Shown: positions 1 to 8,455 of the stretch, in pieces
Position numbering within the stretch: the stretch's first letter is position 1
Layout of the letters: each line of letters opens with the position of its first letter
Source: Hemicentrotus pulcherrimus
Lineage: Eukaryota > Echinodermata > Echinoidea > Camarodonta > Strongylocentrotidae
Direction: 5' to 3'
Assembly (NCBI GenBank): GCA_003118195.1
Contig: BEXV01000977.1
Coordinates: 82,251-106,968, forward strand
DNA: 24,718 nucleotides
Translations under genes and position numbers: made by a program
Notes under the pieces: generated by a model
Told to the model about the DNA's origin: nothing
The model's input: only the letters and a program-made list of their open reading frames with translations
Database searches by the model: none

Positions 1-894
1 ATTACAATCAAACTTGAATTTTAGAAATTGTTTCTGTTTTGGTTTGTAAAATTGCTCTATGGCGGAGGCATCATTTTCGACTGCGCGCAGTCGAAGTTCC
101 ATCTAGTTAAAAAATATGTTTTTAAATTTATGTAAAAACATGAAAAACATTCTGCTATTATAATGCTACCTTTTTTTTTATTATCAAAAAAAAATTGAAC
201 ACTGGCGGTAATCTTAAAGAAAAAAACAAGGACCTCTTTCCTATTTTGCAAAAAGGCAGGACGCTAACAAAATTATAATGGTCTTAACCCTATTTCTAAC
301 TGGGCTATTTCAGACCAGGTTTTTACTGGGGGGGGGATAGGTCAATCAGGAACCCCCTGACTTTTAGAATCCAATTGCTTGTCTGATTATCAAGATATTT
401 ATGATTAGAAATCGAATTTTGCGTTTTTCTAACGGTTTTCATGACACTACTGTCTACATGAGAAAACGAGTATGGTAAAACCGGTCACTCAAAGATTTAC
501 TTTTTTGAGGCACTTCATGATCATTTTGAAGTGCGATTTTGGTTGTAGGGCTTCAACATTACACCATAGCACAGAGACTGATGACACATACGGCCATGCA
601 TCTCAGATTTAAAATTGTTAAACGACTTTCAAAAATATTGTCGGAATGGGTAACATTCTGGAATTTTCCCGGAATGTACCATCTAAACAAATGGCTGAAT
701 AAAACTCATTTAAACTGAAATAAGTCACACTTTCCTTCAACTATAGTCAATGGCAAGGACATATTCCAACAACCTTTTCAAAACTTTATCCAACTACTTT
801 GTGTTAATACTTACTGAATCGATGGTCCCCTTTAGAGATATACGTCTTTTAAGGGGGACGCCTTGGCTTCCTCGATGTTTATGATATCAGGTGT
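1..894. other. Non-coding stretch, no gene seen
   Basis: AT-rich sequence with homopolymer runs of T and G. The only open frames are short, low-complexity and resemble no family I recognise. No repeat with clear ends was found. It lies downstream of the minus-strand TRIM-like frame, so part of it could be that gene's 3' side, but I see no B-box 2, coiled-coil or other TRIM domain continuing here. Confidence 0.5.
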
Positions 895-1416
895 TTAATA
901 CTCTTTGATTAGATCTTCATCAATGTGAAATTTGCAGTAGTGCTCCTCGCTGACCTTCCTCTCCACAAACCTGCGCTCTTGAATATCTTTCACCAACACG
1001 ACTGTATGATTGAAGTTTAGTTGCCAGTTGTTGTGATTCTCCAGACACTCGTTACACATGTTCCTCCCGCATTCCTGGCAGAAATGCACCGCCTTCGAAC
1101 CCGTTTGACACACCTCACAGTCGACGAGCTGCTGGCTGTTTCTGAGATCCTCAACCACAGACTTAAGAGGAACATTTGTATTTAGATTCATCACATCGCC
1201 ATGCTTGACGTCTGTTATGCTTCGACATATCGGACACGTCAAAGAATTGATCGTTTCAGTTTGACTAGTGCATGTTAGCATAATGTCTAGACATCTTCTA
1301 CAAAATGTATGCGAACATGATAACTGTTTTGGGTCACTGAGTAATTCAAAACACGTGACAAAAATAAACCTCTCAAACAATCGGGTATTATTCATGGTAC
1401 ATGTAAATAAAGACAT
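895..1416 (-). CDS. TRIM-like RING/B-box protein fragment, probably degenerate
   Basis: A 173-residue single-exon frame. It reads as the N-terminal part of a tripartite-motif protein (RING E3 ubiquitin ligase type). Residues 19-64 are RING-like: C22, C34, H36, C39, C42, C61 and C64 fit the C3HC4 pattern, with the hallmark SCSHTFCRRC. The first zinc ligand, expected at residue 19, is Phe (codon TTT at 1362-1360), one base away from Cys. Residues 100-137 form a B-box 1 (C100, C103, C113, C116, C121, C124, H128/H137). A B-box 2 begins at C161-x2-H164, but the frame ends in TAA exactly where its next Cys should follow EY. No coiled coil or C-terminal domain follows. Start chosen: the first ATG at 1416; a second ATG at residue 8 is possible. 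The broken RING and premature stop suggest a decayed TRIM copy; an unseen downstream exon remains possible. Confidence 0.6.
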   Translation of the reverse strand: MSLFTCTMNNTRLFERFIFVTCFELLSDPKQLSCSHTFCRRCLDIMLTCTSQTETINSLTCPICRSITDVKHGDVMNLNTNVPLKSVVEDLRNSQQLVDCEVCQTGSKAVHFCQECGRNMCNECLENHNNWQLNFNHTVVLVKDIQERRFVERKVSEEHYCKFHIDEDLIKEY

Positions 1417-1847
1417 TTACAAAACATTAATACAGAAATTTTACTTTAATTTATTATCTCTTTAAAAAATACTATATATCGAACGATATGGTTGTGAATT
1501 ATACAATAAAAATACGATGTGAAAAGGCAGAGGGTTGGGTTCAGATTTATTGCCAGCTTAGATACTCATAAACCTCTACAATATATATAGTCGATCTGAG
1601 TTCTAGTTACAGCTGGGAGTTGCTGAGAAGCGAAGAGTTAAAGATAATTTCATTTCACTCCTCACTCCTCGTAGAAGCTGATGGTTGCATGCGTCAGATC
1701 CGATCACTGAAAGAGAGAGAATGCAAGTATGATGTCATAAAGAGAATTAAACCATGGAAAATATAGGTCTTCCAGGCCAATTTTGAAGTGTTTTCAGTCA
1801 GTGTGATAATCCATGCATCCAAAAGCCAGGTTCACATAATAAGCAAA
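1417..1847. other. Intergenic or intronic, nothing recognised
   Basis: No coding frame with family resemblance and no clear repeat ends. It is upstream of the minus-strand TRIM-like frame, so a promoter or 5' exon could lie here, but no element can be pointed to. Confidence 0.4.
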
Positions 1848-2036
1848 TGTATGGATGTTTCTTTCCTGGAGACGTAGTGACAAGTCATTATACTAACCTT
1901 ATAACAATGAATGAACTTGGAGTCCAGTCTGTATACATTACTTGTTGCTATGTCAGACAAGCCTCTGGCAAGTTTCGGGGTTCTTATGAACGACCTTTGT
2001 TTAAAAAGTATAAAGAACATTTGAATGTGTTAGTAG
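1848..2036 (+). repeat. Dispersed repeat, copy A (partner at 7734-7910)
   Basis: This stretch aligns in the same orientation with 7734-7910. Shared blocks include TTTCCTGG near the start, AATGAATGAAC, ACTTGGAGTCCAG versus ACTTGGAATCCAG, TTGTTGCTATG versus CTGTTGCTATG, and a tail of the form TTTGAATGTGTTAGTA versus TTTGAATATGTTTGTAA. Identity looks like about three quarters by eye. Short frames across it on both strands are not conserved between the copies. The family is unknown to me; no terminal repeats are evident. Confidence 0.6.
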
Positions 2037-2939
2037 TGGGCTGGTCTGCACGTGAATGATGATTCTATTTCTCATTCAAAATATAATACAATGAATAATT
2101 ATATTAAAAATACAATGAAACGACAAATATAATAGAAAAAGCACGAGAAAAGAGGAACTAACTAGAAGTGAACAAAGTATGCTTAGAAATCAATAAATAG
2201 AAAAATATCTAACAAGGAAATTGTAATTTTTTTTTTTTGGGGGGGGGGAATAAAAGAGAGGGAAAAATGGAGAAAAAAGGTAAAAGGCAAAAAGAAAGAA
2301 AGATACAAAAAACGGAAATATGAATGATTGCACAAGCTCTAAGAAAAGGAGGTTAGATCCGTAAAAATGAAGGAGAAAGAAATTGATTATAGAGTCGAAC
2401 AAACCGAGATTCATGTTTATGTATTTAAAAGTTTAATCTTTATTTTTTTTAATATGTATAGACTGGTACTTTGTTTAAGAGATGGATCTATGTTATACCA
2501 AAATACTAGACCGGTGTTACTTATTGTTCTTCGTGCGAAAGCTGTTCTCATTCGAGGAGTGTAGAAGTGGTTCAACTGTCTAGTGGGGTATGAATGTATC
2601 TCGTTATATTTTTTTTTTAATGGAGGGAATCGGGAATTGAAACTCGTTATTAATTAGTTGGTACATAAAGGTACCGAGGTACGAATCATGTTTAGGACAA
2701 ACTTCATTTTCGTCGGAGGTTGCCCTTACAAATTGTACTTCGGCTATTCAATTTAACGTATCGGACATTGAAGTTCATTACATCTGGCGCATGTACCAAC
2801 ATTCATTCAAATTCAACGGAACTTTTGGAAAGTTGATCTTGAGAATTTCTTTTCATAACATGATCTTTCAAATTGCATACATTCATTCAATTCAATTCAA
2901 TAAAGGTTTATTCAAAATGACGTTCTTGCAGCCTAAGCT
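2037..2939. other. Non-coding stretch with homopolymer and simple-sequence runs
   Basis: Contains a T11-G10 run near 2228-2248 and purine-rich sequence to about 2390. Near 2880 is TTCATTCAATTCAATTCAATAAAG, typical of the short tandem TTCAA tails of non-LTR retroelements; similar tails occur at 12798-12822 and 23514-23533. No gene seen. Confidence 0.45.
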
Positions 2940-3494
2940 AAATTGCATGGTCATTTACAAGGTAAAATACAGCATTATATATGAAAACATAATAAAGAAT
3001 AAATATACTAAATATATTTATACGTATAATAGACAGCATCATTAAACATCATAACAATATAGAACATGCACGCACGTTACTTTTATGAATGATAATCGTT
3101 AAAGGTGCAAAAAAAAAGTGTTGTACAGTATATGTACTTTTTCCTTAAAATTCCATAAAAATGTTAGGATTTTAAATAATGGTCTTTCATTGATAAATTT
3201 ATAAATATTTTTCGTAAACTTATGGTTAGGATATAATTACTGACCTTGCATTCTGGAGACAACCTGTTTTCGTCACCATTAAGCGTCCCCTTGATTATAA
3301 AGAAGGCACCGGCCTTTAGTTCCATTAGTGTGCGATATTGGCATCCCAGTGATGCACTAAAAGTCATCTCAGTAACAACATTTTTATGCTTGGGGATTAC
3401 TGCCAACCTGCAGAAATGTTAAATGTTATTACTGGATCTTTTTTCCCCCGCCTCCACTACATAAAACTTATAAATACGAGTTGTAGAACTTCCT
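2940..3494. repeat. Tandem segmental duplication, copy 1 (555 bp)
   Basis: Begins AAATTGCATGGTCATTTAC and ends GTTGTAGAACTTCCTA. It is followed directly by copy 2, which begins AAATTGCAAAGTCATTTAC and ends with the same GTTGTAGAACTTCCTA. The copies appear about 95 percent identical, with a few small indels (copy 2 is about 13 bp shorter). CTAA microhomology sits at each breakpoint. Each copy holds a minus-strand exon-like frame, described separately. Confidence 0.85.
3245..3407 (-). CDS. Exon-like 54-codon frame, unknown protein, copy 1
   Basis: Read on the minus strand, a CTGCAG acceptor precedes 163 nt (1 + 54 codons, phase 1 in, phase 0 out) ending GAATGCAAG and a GTCAGT donor. The peptide begins LAVIPKHKNVV, continues TEMTFSASLGCQYRTLMEL, then KAGAFFIIKGTLNGD, and ends RLSPECK. 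It has two cysteines (in GCQY and PECK) and a hydrophobic AFFII patch. I do not recognise the family. Frame and both splice sites are preserved in the second copy, which argues for a real or recently real exon of a minus-strand gene whose other exons I cannot see. The TRIM-like frame lies on the same strand, but no link between them is visible. Confidence 0.35.
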
Positions 3495-4036
3495 AAATTG
3501 CAAAGTCATTTACAAGGTTAAATACAGCATTATACATGAAAACATAAAAGAATAATTATACTAAATATATTTATACGTATAATAGATAGCATCATTAAAC
3601 ATCATAACGATATAGAACATGCACGCAAGTTACGAATGATAATGGTGCAAAAAAAAAGTGTTGTACGGTATATGTACCTTTTCCTTAAAATTTCCATAAA
3701 AATGTTAGGATTTTAAATAATTGTCTTTCATTGATAAATTTATAAATATTTTTCGTAAACGTATGGTTAGGATATAATTACTGACCTTGCATTCTGGAGA
3801 CAACCTGTTTTCGTCACCATTAAGCGTCCCCTTGATTATAAAGAAGGCACCGGCCTTTAGTTCCATTAGTGTGCGATATTGGCATCCCAGTGATGCACTA
3901 CAAGTCATCTCAGTAACAACATTTCTATCCATGGGGATTACTGCCAACCTGCAGAAATGGTAAACGTTATTACTGGATCTTTTTCCCCCCGCCTCCACTA
4001 CATAAAACTTATAAATACGAGTTGTAGAACTTCCTA
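3495..4036. repeat. Tandem segmental duplication, copy 2 (542 bp)
   Basis: Second unit of the direct duplication. It differs from copy 1 by scattered substitutions and by small deletions, mainly near 3630-3645. It could be a true tandem duplication, or two haplotypes of a polymorphic genome placed side by side during assembly. Confidence 0.85.
3786..3948 (-). CDS. Exon-like 54-codon frame, unknown protein, copy 2
   Basis: Same structure as the 3245-3407 frame: CTGCAG acceptor, 163 nt, GTCAGT donor. The peptide differs from copy 1 at four positions: MDR in place of KHK after LAVIP, and Cys in place of Phe in TEMTC. All the base differences I find between the two exons change amino acids; I see no synonymous one. 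Copy 2 gains a third cysteine. The protein is unrecognised. Paired exons of this kind could be alternatives within one transcript, but no transcript evidence is visible. Confidence 0.35.
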
Positions 4037-5003
4037 ACGCCATACTTGATTATTTCAGGGTGTGAAGAGGTTCTTGTAACTAAGATACCTTCACACATAC
4101 ATACGCAAATAAACATAGTTTGGTCCTAACTTATTCGAAATCTACCCATGCTCATAACTAAGTTAAATTCACATATGACATCTCCCTGACAACTATCAAT
4201 TTTAAACTACTTTATCTTTTCACAATATCTTTTCACAAAAGAAAAAGTCTTCAAAAGACTGTCTTAACTATCAATCAAACTTTCAACGAATCCATGTTCG
4301 CGATTCGTTTCACGTCACTACACACATTCATATAGGTTATCGCTTCCATCGTGCGACTGTAATCTCTAAAACTTGCAACTACTTTCAGTGACATGTTACA
4401 GCACTTTATCATAAAAAATATAACTCATTAAATAAACATAACCAAAGGATTATCTAAAGAGTTCCCATCTCAACATAGGAATGCTGGAACTGCAAGCAAA
4501 TTACTGCTAAACTGTTGGCGACATTTGTCGCAACAGCGACTGCTGTCGCTGTTACGTAGATAACAACTATCGTCTTCCCCTTATTTCCCGAACTAATTCT
4601 TCTAGTCTCGTCACAAGTCTTAAACACAACTTTCAGAACAACAAAAAGGTCATTCCATGACACTGTCTATTGAAATACTTTTATTTTTATCAGGTGAATT
4701 AAACATAATTTGTATTGAGGCACTTTACAAAGAGTTATGCATTAAATTTGGTTACATTATGAAAATGGCCTAATTTCACATTTTTATTTGCTTAAACAAA
4801 AGAGGACAAACTTTTGACACACAATATTTTATTTCATGAAGGCTTGAAGATCAATAACCATATCTCATTATGCATATGAGTAGTGGAAAAAGGTACATGC
4901 AGTGTCCAGTCAACAGGAATAGACCAATACTTAAAGAGACTCAATGGCTTACTGTAATGATTTTGATTCACTCATACCCATTATCTATGATTCTATTTTG
5001 CAG
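4037..5003. other. Non-coding stretch upstream of the first HIP1 exon seen
   Basis: No recognisable coding sequence apart from the last bases, which form a normal pyrimidine-rich acceptor (TTCTATTTTGCAG, ending at 5003). If the HIP1 gene continues upstream, as it must to supply its ANTH domain, this is intron. Two adjacent hairpins at 4518-4553 are listed separately. Confidence 0.5.
4518..4553. repeat. Two back-to-back perfect hairpins
   Basis: GCGACATTTGTCGC (4518-4531) is a perfect 14-bp palindrome. It is followed directly by AACAGCGAC-TGCT-GTCGCTGTT (4532-4553), a 9-bp stem with a 4-base loop. The arms share the word GCGAC, so the two stems can also pair with each other. It may be the core of an old foldback element; no outer terminal repeats were found. 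Confidence 0.5.
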
Positions 5004-5088
5004 GAAAATGAAACGTTACGGGACAAGGTAAAGGAGCTCGAACATGCTGCTCTCATGGTCTCAGAGGAGAAATTAGTAGATGCAGAAA
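5004..5088 (+). CDS. HIP1: HIP1 exon 1 of window: coiled coil
   Basis: 85 nt, phase 0 in, one base carried out; acceptor TTTTGCAG, donor GTAAGT. It encodes ENETLRDKVKELEHAALMV and then SEEKLVDAE, a charged heptad-like helix (partial-protein residues 1-28) consistent with the dimerising coil of HIP1. Similarity alone would not identify so short an exon; correct phase into the next exon and shared orientation support it. It is the most 5' exon I can assign, so the gene is 5'-partial here. Confidence 0.7.
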
Positions 5089-5510
5089 GTAAGTTGATTC
5101 ATAGTGTAGATAATCTTGCTTCAGTACATGAAGTTTTTAGTTTTGGTAATGACATTAGGCAAATTTCTTATGGAATGTAATGGATTTGAAACTGGATTTT
5201 AAGACTACAAATCTTTGAAATCTTTGATATCTTAGCAAATTTGATGGGAAATAAATCTCAATGTATCAACGAGCATAGGAAAGGTATCAATCAGTATGTA
5301 AATTGAATATGTAGTTCTGTTTGCTCATATAATGTTGTCTTTGTTTTCTATGTATCCAATTATCTGATTTTGAGTAAGTACTGGTAATGACAATTTTCTT
5401 TGAAATGTTCACCTTATTTTTAAAAACAACTTATTATTATGAAGAATTATTCTTAATCTTTTTATTGACCTTCAATCAAATGAATTTGAATTTATATTTA
5501 CCTAACACAG

Positions 5511-5599
5511 GGAGGTCCAAAGTGAATGAAGAGAGATTCAAGAAGATGAAAGATGTCTACAATAAACTGAGAGAAGAACATCTAGGTCTCCTGAGAGTG
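5511..5599 (+). CDS. HIP1: HIP1 exon 2 of window: coiled coil
   Basis: 89 nt (2 + 29 codons), acceptor CTAACACAG, donor GTGAGT, ending in phase 0. It encodes RRSKVNEERFKKMKDVYNKL followed by REEHLGLLRV (residues 29-58). It matches the vertebrate segment where a conserved N-E-x-R-Y/F-x-K-x-K pattern precedes an x-x-H-x-x-L-L-R motif. The next exon begins NAEANKQ, as in HIP1 where LLRKNAE is continuous. Confidence 0.85.
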
Positions 5600-5655
5600 G
5601 TGAGTTGTATAGATTATGTCATCTTTTTTTCAGGTAGGGTTTGCCTTTTACACAC

Positions 5656-5885
5656 ACTATGAACATGACTGACAAAGAAAGCGGACAGAATATACAGTTC
5701 CTCAGATAGACAAAGGAACATACATGTACCTTTACTGCTATTATGTATAAAATATGTAGAACGGGTGTCACATGCATATTCACCTGTTCTACACATTTTT
5801 ACATAATAGCAGTGAAGGAATGTTCCTTTGTCTACCTGAGGAACTGTATATTTTGTCCGCTTTCTTTGTCTGTCATGATCATAGT
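5656..5885. mobile_element. Foldback (MITE-like) element in intron 2
   Basis: A long imperfect inverted repeat with arms of about 105 bp. The left arm starts ACTATGAACATGACTGAC; the right arm ends in its near-complement, GTCTGTCATGATCATAGT. Inner matches include ATACAGTTCCTCAG with CTGAGGAACTGTAT, AGACAAAGGAACAT with ATGTTCCTTTGTCT, and TGCTATTATGTA with TACATAATAGCA. The arms nearly meet at about 5770-5775. No coding capacity; a non-autonomous DNA element is the simplest reading. Confidence 0.8.
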
Positions 5886-6362
5886 GACAGGGCATCCCTT
5901 TTTAAATACCTCTGGTAGTTATACCTTTAATCAAGTCCATTTATATTTTTGGTTCACCTATCATGTAAAAAAAAAAGAGAGAGAAGAGAGCCCAGAAATA
6001 CTAAGCTTTATAGCAAGGGTACGTCAGACTTTCTTTGTACGAAAATTTTGCAGGACATGACAAGTACAAAGTTTGGTAATTTTGATTGAGAAGTGCAAAG
6101 AAAATACTAGGAAACATAGGCCTCTGCCCAAATCTTGTTTGAATATCACTTTGAGCTATTAAATAGAGATATTTTGTGCATTTTATCAAAGGGATATCTA
6201 GTCCTTGCAAAGTAACTAATCACCATTCTGAATTATAATTGTCATAATTGATGTTCTGTTTCATTGTGGTATGACTTTCACTATCGTTGCTGATATTTTA
6301 ATATGCAAATGGGCAAAGAAACCCAATCCCTTTAATTATCAAATTGTCTATTTCTTATCCAG

Positions 6363-6537
6363 AATGCTGAAGCCAACAAGCAACTGACGACCGTATCCAG
6401 GAGCTCAGAGGAGACGGTCCTGGCGAGGCAGATGGCTGAGAAGACCGTCGAGAAGCTGCAGATGTCCATCGCTCAGACAGCCAGCAGGGAGGCTCAGCTC
6501 AAGAGGCAGATGGAGGAACAGAGGAAAAAATTGCTTG
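6363..6537 (+). CDS. HIP1: HIP1 exon 3 of window: coiled coil
   Basis: 175 nt (58 codons + 1 base), acceptor CTTATCCAG, donor GTGAGG. It encodes residues 59-116, starting NAEANKQLTTVSRSSEE and ending KRQMEEQRKKLLG. Charged, heptad-rich and strongly helical. The start matches the NAEVTKQ-type segment of HIP1 and the end matches the QRKxLL segment where the vertebrate coil ends. GC content and codon use are clearly higher than in the flanking introns. As I recall vertebrate HIP1, about 80 more residues lie between those two landmarks, so this coil is short. Confidence 0.9.
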
Positions 6538-6710
6538 GTGAGGACCGTTGCTCTATCACTCAGCATAATCTAGAATGTATCCTGGGACACTACAGATGAT
6601 TATATTAGTTAATGAATCCACTCACTTTTTGTGTAATTTTTATTAATCTCTTCATTTTTTAATAGACTGTCACACTTCTGCAGCCCTATCGTTGTTTCTT
6701 TTTCTCTCCT

Positions 6711-6806
6711 TTCTGTCTAGTCTCTCCCTTTCTCTCTCGCTCTCTCTCTCTCCATCTCTCTATCTCTGTCTCTCTCCCTCCCTCTCTCTCTCTCTCGCTC
6801 TTTCTC
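6711..6806. repeat. CT-rich microsatellite
   Basis: Imperfect (CT)n / (CTCTCTCC)n tract in the intron between coiled-coil exons. Long pyrimidine tracts are common in introns; no acceptor AG with a coding frame follows it directly. Confidence 0.85.
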
Positions 6807-7235
6807 TTTCTCCCCTTCATATTATTGTATGACTATGATATATATATGTGTAGATTTGTAAGACTTTTGTTTTTTGTGATTTTACTATATAAATTCCATG
6901 CAATTCAGCCCTTGGGCTATCAAATGGATTTTCTGAAAATAAATACCATTTCAAATCGAGCATAGCATCAGGCATCAAGAAAACACTGTCAAATGTGAAA
7001 TTTGGGACTTGAATGCAGTCAACTTTTGGAGTTGGCTATGGAGGGGGAAGGAAAGATGTTGAGACATACATGTATGTGTAGTATGTTTAGTAACCAGTAG
7101 ATATTTAGTTATTTGTTTAATTCTTGTTGTTTTATAGCTAGTTTCTCTAGCCAGAGGTGTTATGGGAGCAGAGTAGACATACATGTAGCATTGTTTATTT
7201 GTTATTTGCTAATTTAATTTCTGTTGCTTTTCTAG

Positions 7236-7276
7236 GAAAGGTTGTGGAGGGCGCTGAAGAAACAACACATTATTGA
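7236..7276 (+). pseudogene. Decayed partial copy of HIP1 exon 4
   Basis: A CTTTTCTAG acceptor is followed by 29 bases that match the start of the true exon at 7357 in 22 positions. In the same phase (carried G + GA) the peptide is GKVVEGAEETTHY then TGA, against AKAVEAAEETLRL in the real exon. Preceding intron sequence is also alike (ATTGTTTATTTG versus ATTGTTCATTTG). There is no donor before the stop. It reads as a remnant of a local duplication of the intron 3/exon 4 boundary. If spliced in, it would truncate the protein before the THATCH domain. Confidence 0.65.
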
Positions 7277-7356
7277 TAGTTTGCATATTTATTTATTTTT
7301 ATTTTTTTCTCCAAACCTATCATTGTTCATTTGTTTTATTATTGTTGTGTATGTAG

Positions 7357-7446
7357 CCAAGGCTGTGGAGGCTGCCGAGGAAACATTGAGACTCATCACA
7401 CAACAGATGGACGATCCTCAGTTTGCCTCAGCTACGTGTACACCAG
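7357..7446 (+). CDS. HIP1: HIP1 exon 4 of window: end of coil
   Basis: 90 nt, phase 1 in and phase 1 out; acceptor GTATGTAG, donor GTAAGA. It encodes residues 117-146: AKAVEAAEETLRL, then ITQQMDDPQFASATCTP. The AAE...QxxDP pattern followed by a Cys matches the segment of HIP1/HIP1R (alpha-helix then x-L-D/E-D/E-P and a short loop) just after the central coiled coil. A partial degenerate duplicate lies 121 bp upstream. Confidence 0.9.
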
Positions 7447-7461
7447 GTAAGAAAGACCAAG

Positions 7462-7966
7462 ATACGATCAATTCAGTATTTACATTTTTTGCTCTTGACC
7501 ACAAACCTGGGTATACACAATATTATCAATTCAGTATTTAATTTTTTGCTCTTGACCACAAACCTGGTATACACAATATTATCAATTCAGTATTTACATT
7601 TTTTTCCCTCTGCCCCAAAATTGGATATACAAATTTTTGTTGAGTTCTGTTACTGATGGAATATGATTTTCACAGAATAAAAACGAAAATAGGTGTCATG
7701 CCCGAAAGACCCGTTTCCAAACACATTCAAGTTCATAGATGTTACTTTCCTGGGGACCTAGTGATGAGTTATTCCGTTAACCTGTTATTAATGAATGAAC
7801 CACAATACTTGGAATCCAGACTGCATACATTATCTGTTGCTATGACGGGCAAGCTGTTGTCAGGAACTTTTTTTTTAAAATGTATGCGTAAAATTTGAAT
7901 ATGTTTGTAAAACGGTCTATTCAGTATTAACACTTTTCCCTCAACCACAAACCTGGTATAGACGAC
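7462..7966. repeat. 60-bp tandem array split by a dispersed repeat
   Basis: Units begin at about 7462, 7522 and 7581 with ATCAATTCAGTATTTA, followed by TTTTTTGCTCTTGACC and ACAAACCTGGTATACACAA. A fourth unit (TATTCAGTATTAACA ... CAACCACAAACCTGGTAT) is at about 7917-7966, after an interruption filled largely by dispersed repeat copy B (7734-7910). The array starts only about 15 bp after the exon 4 donor. Confidence 0.75.
7734..7910 (+). repeat. Dispersed repeat, copy B (partner at 1848-2036)
   Basis: Same family and orientation as copy A. It appears to have inserted into the 60-bp tandem array, since array units lie on both sides. No terminal inverted repeat or target duplication could be fixed by eye. 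Confidence 0.6.
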
Positions 7967-8329
7967 AACAAAAATGATTTGGTTATGGTGATGACGGGAA
8001 TAAATTCTTACAAAGAAAAAAAATAACTTATTTTTAATGATCATGAAGAAAAATCTAAATTTTTACACAATCATGGCTTTCTTCCACATCTCTCAGAGAC
8101 TTCCATAAAGATAAAAGCAGGTACCGGGCAATATTATTTGGTTATTTTTTTGATCCAAATAGAATAAATATCAGGTTTGCCTCATCCATGAACTAAGTCA
8201 AAGTCCATTGTATCAAAAATCATTCTCAAAATGATAATAATCCGTTCTTGTATAGTGGATAACACATAATGATAATGTCCCAATGAGCTTTGGAAATTAT
8301 TATCCTAGCTTTAACTCTGGCAGCCGTTA

Positions 8330-8455
8330 TCAGCGCACAGGGCATTTCAAGAAATAATCCAACCAGGTACCCAGTTACCTTACCTGGGTGGAGTGTGGCA
8401 AATGAAGATTACCGTCTTGCCAAAAGACGTTAGTGTTGTGGCAGGGTTTTGAACC
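8330..8455. repeat. Fragment of a SINE-like repeat (related to 13825-14095)
   Basis: Contains GTGGAGTGTGGCAAATGAAG, CTTGCCAAAAGACG, and GTGGCAGGGTTTTGAACCC. These match the order and wording of the 13825-14095 copy (GTGGAGAGTGGCAAATG, CTTGCCAGACGATAT, GTGGCGGGACACAAACC). The TTTTGAACCC end resembles a reversed tRNA B-box, suggesting the tRNA-derived head points to the minus strand. It abuts the foldback element at 8456. Confidence 0.55.

Noticed and set aside
1847..2059. 70-residue plus-strand frame
   Set aside because: It lies in a dispersed repeat whose second copy (7734-7910) does not preserve the frame.
5743..6060. 105-residue frame and its antisense partner
   Set aside because: Both run through the foldback element at 5656-5885; the inverted repeat explains the paired open frames.
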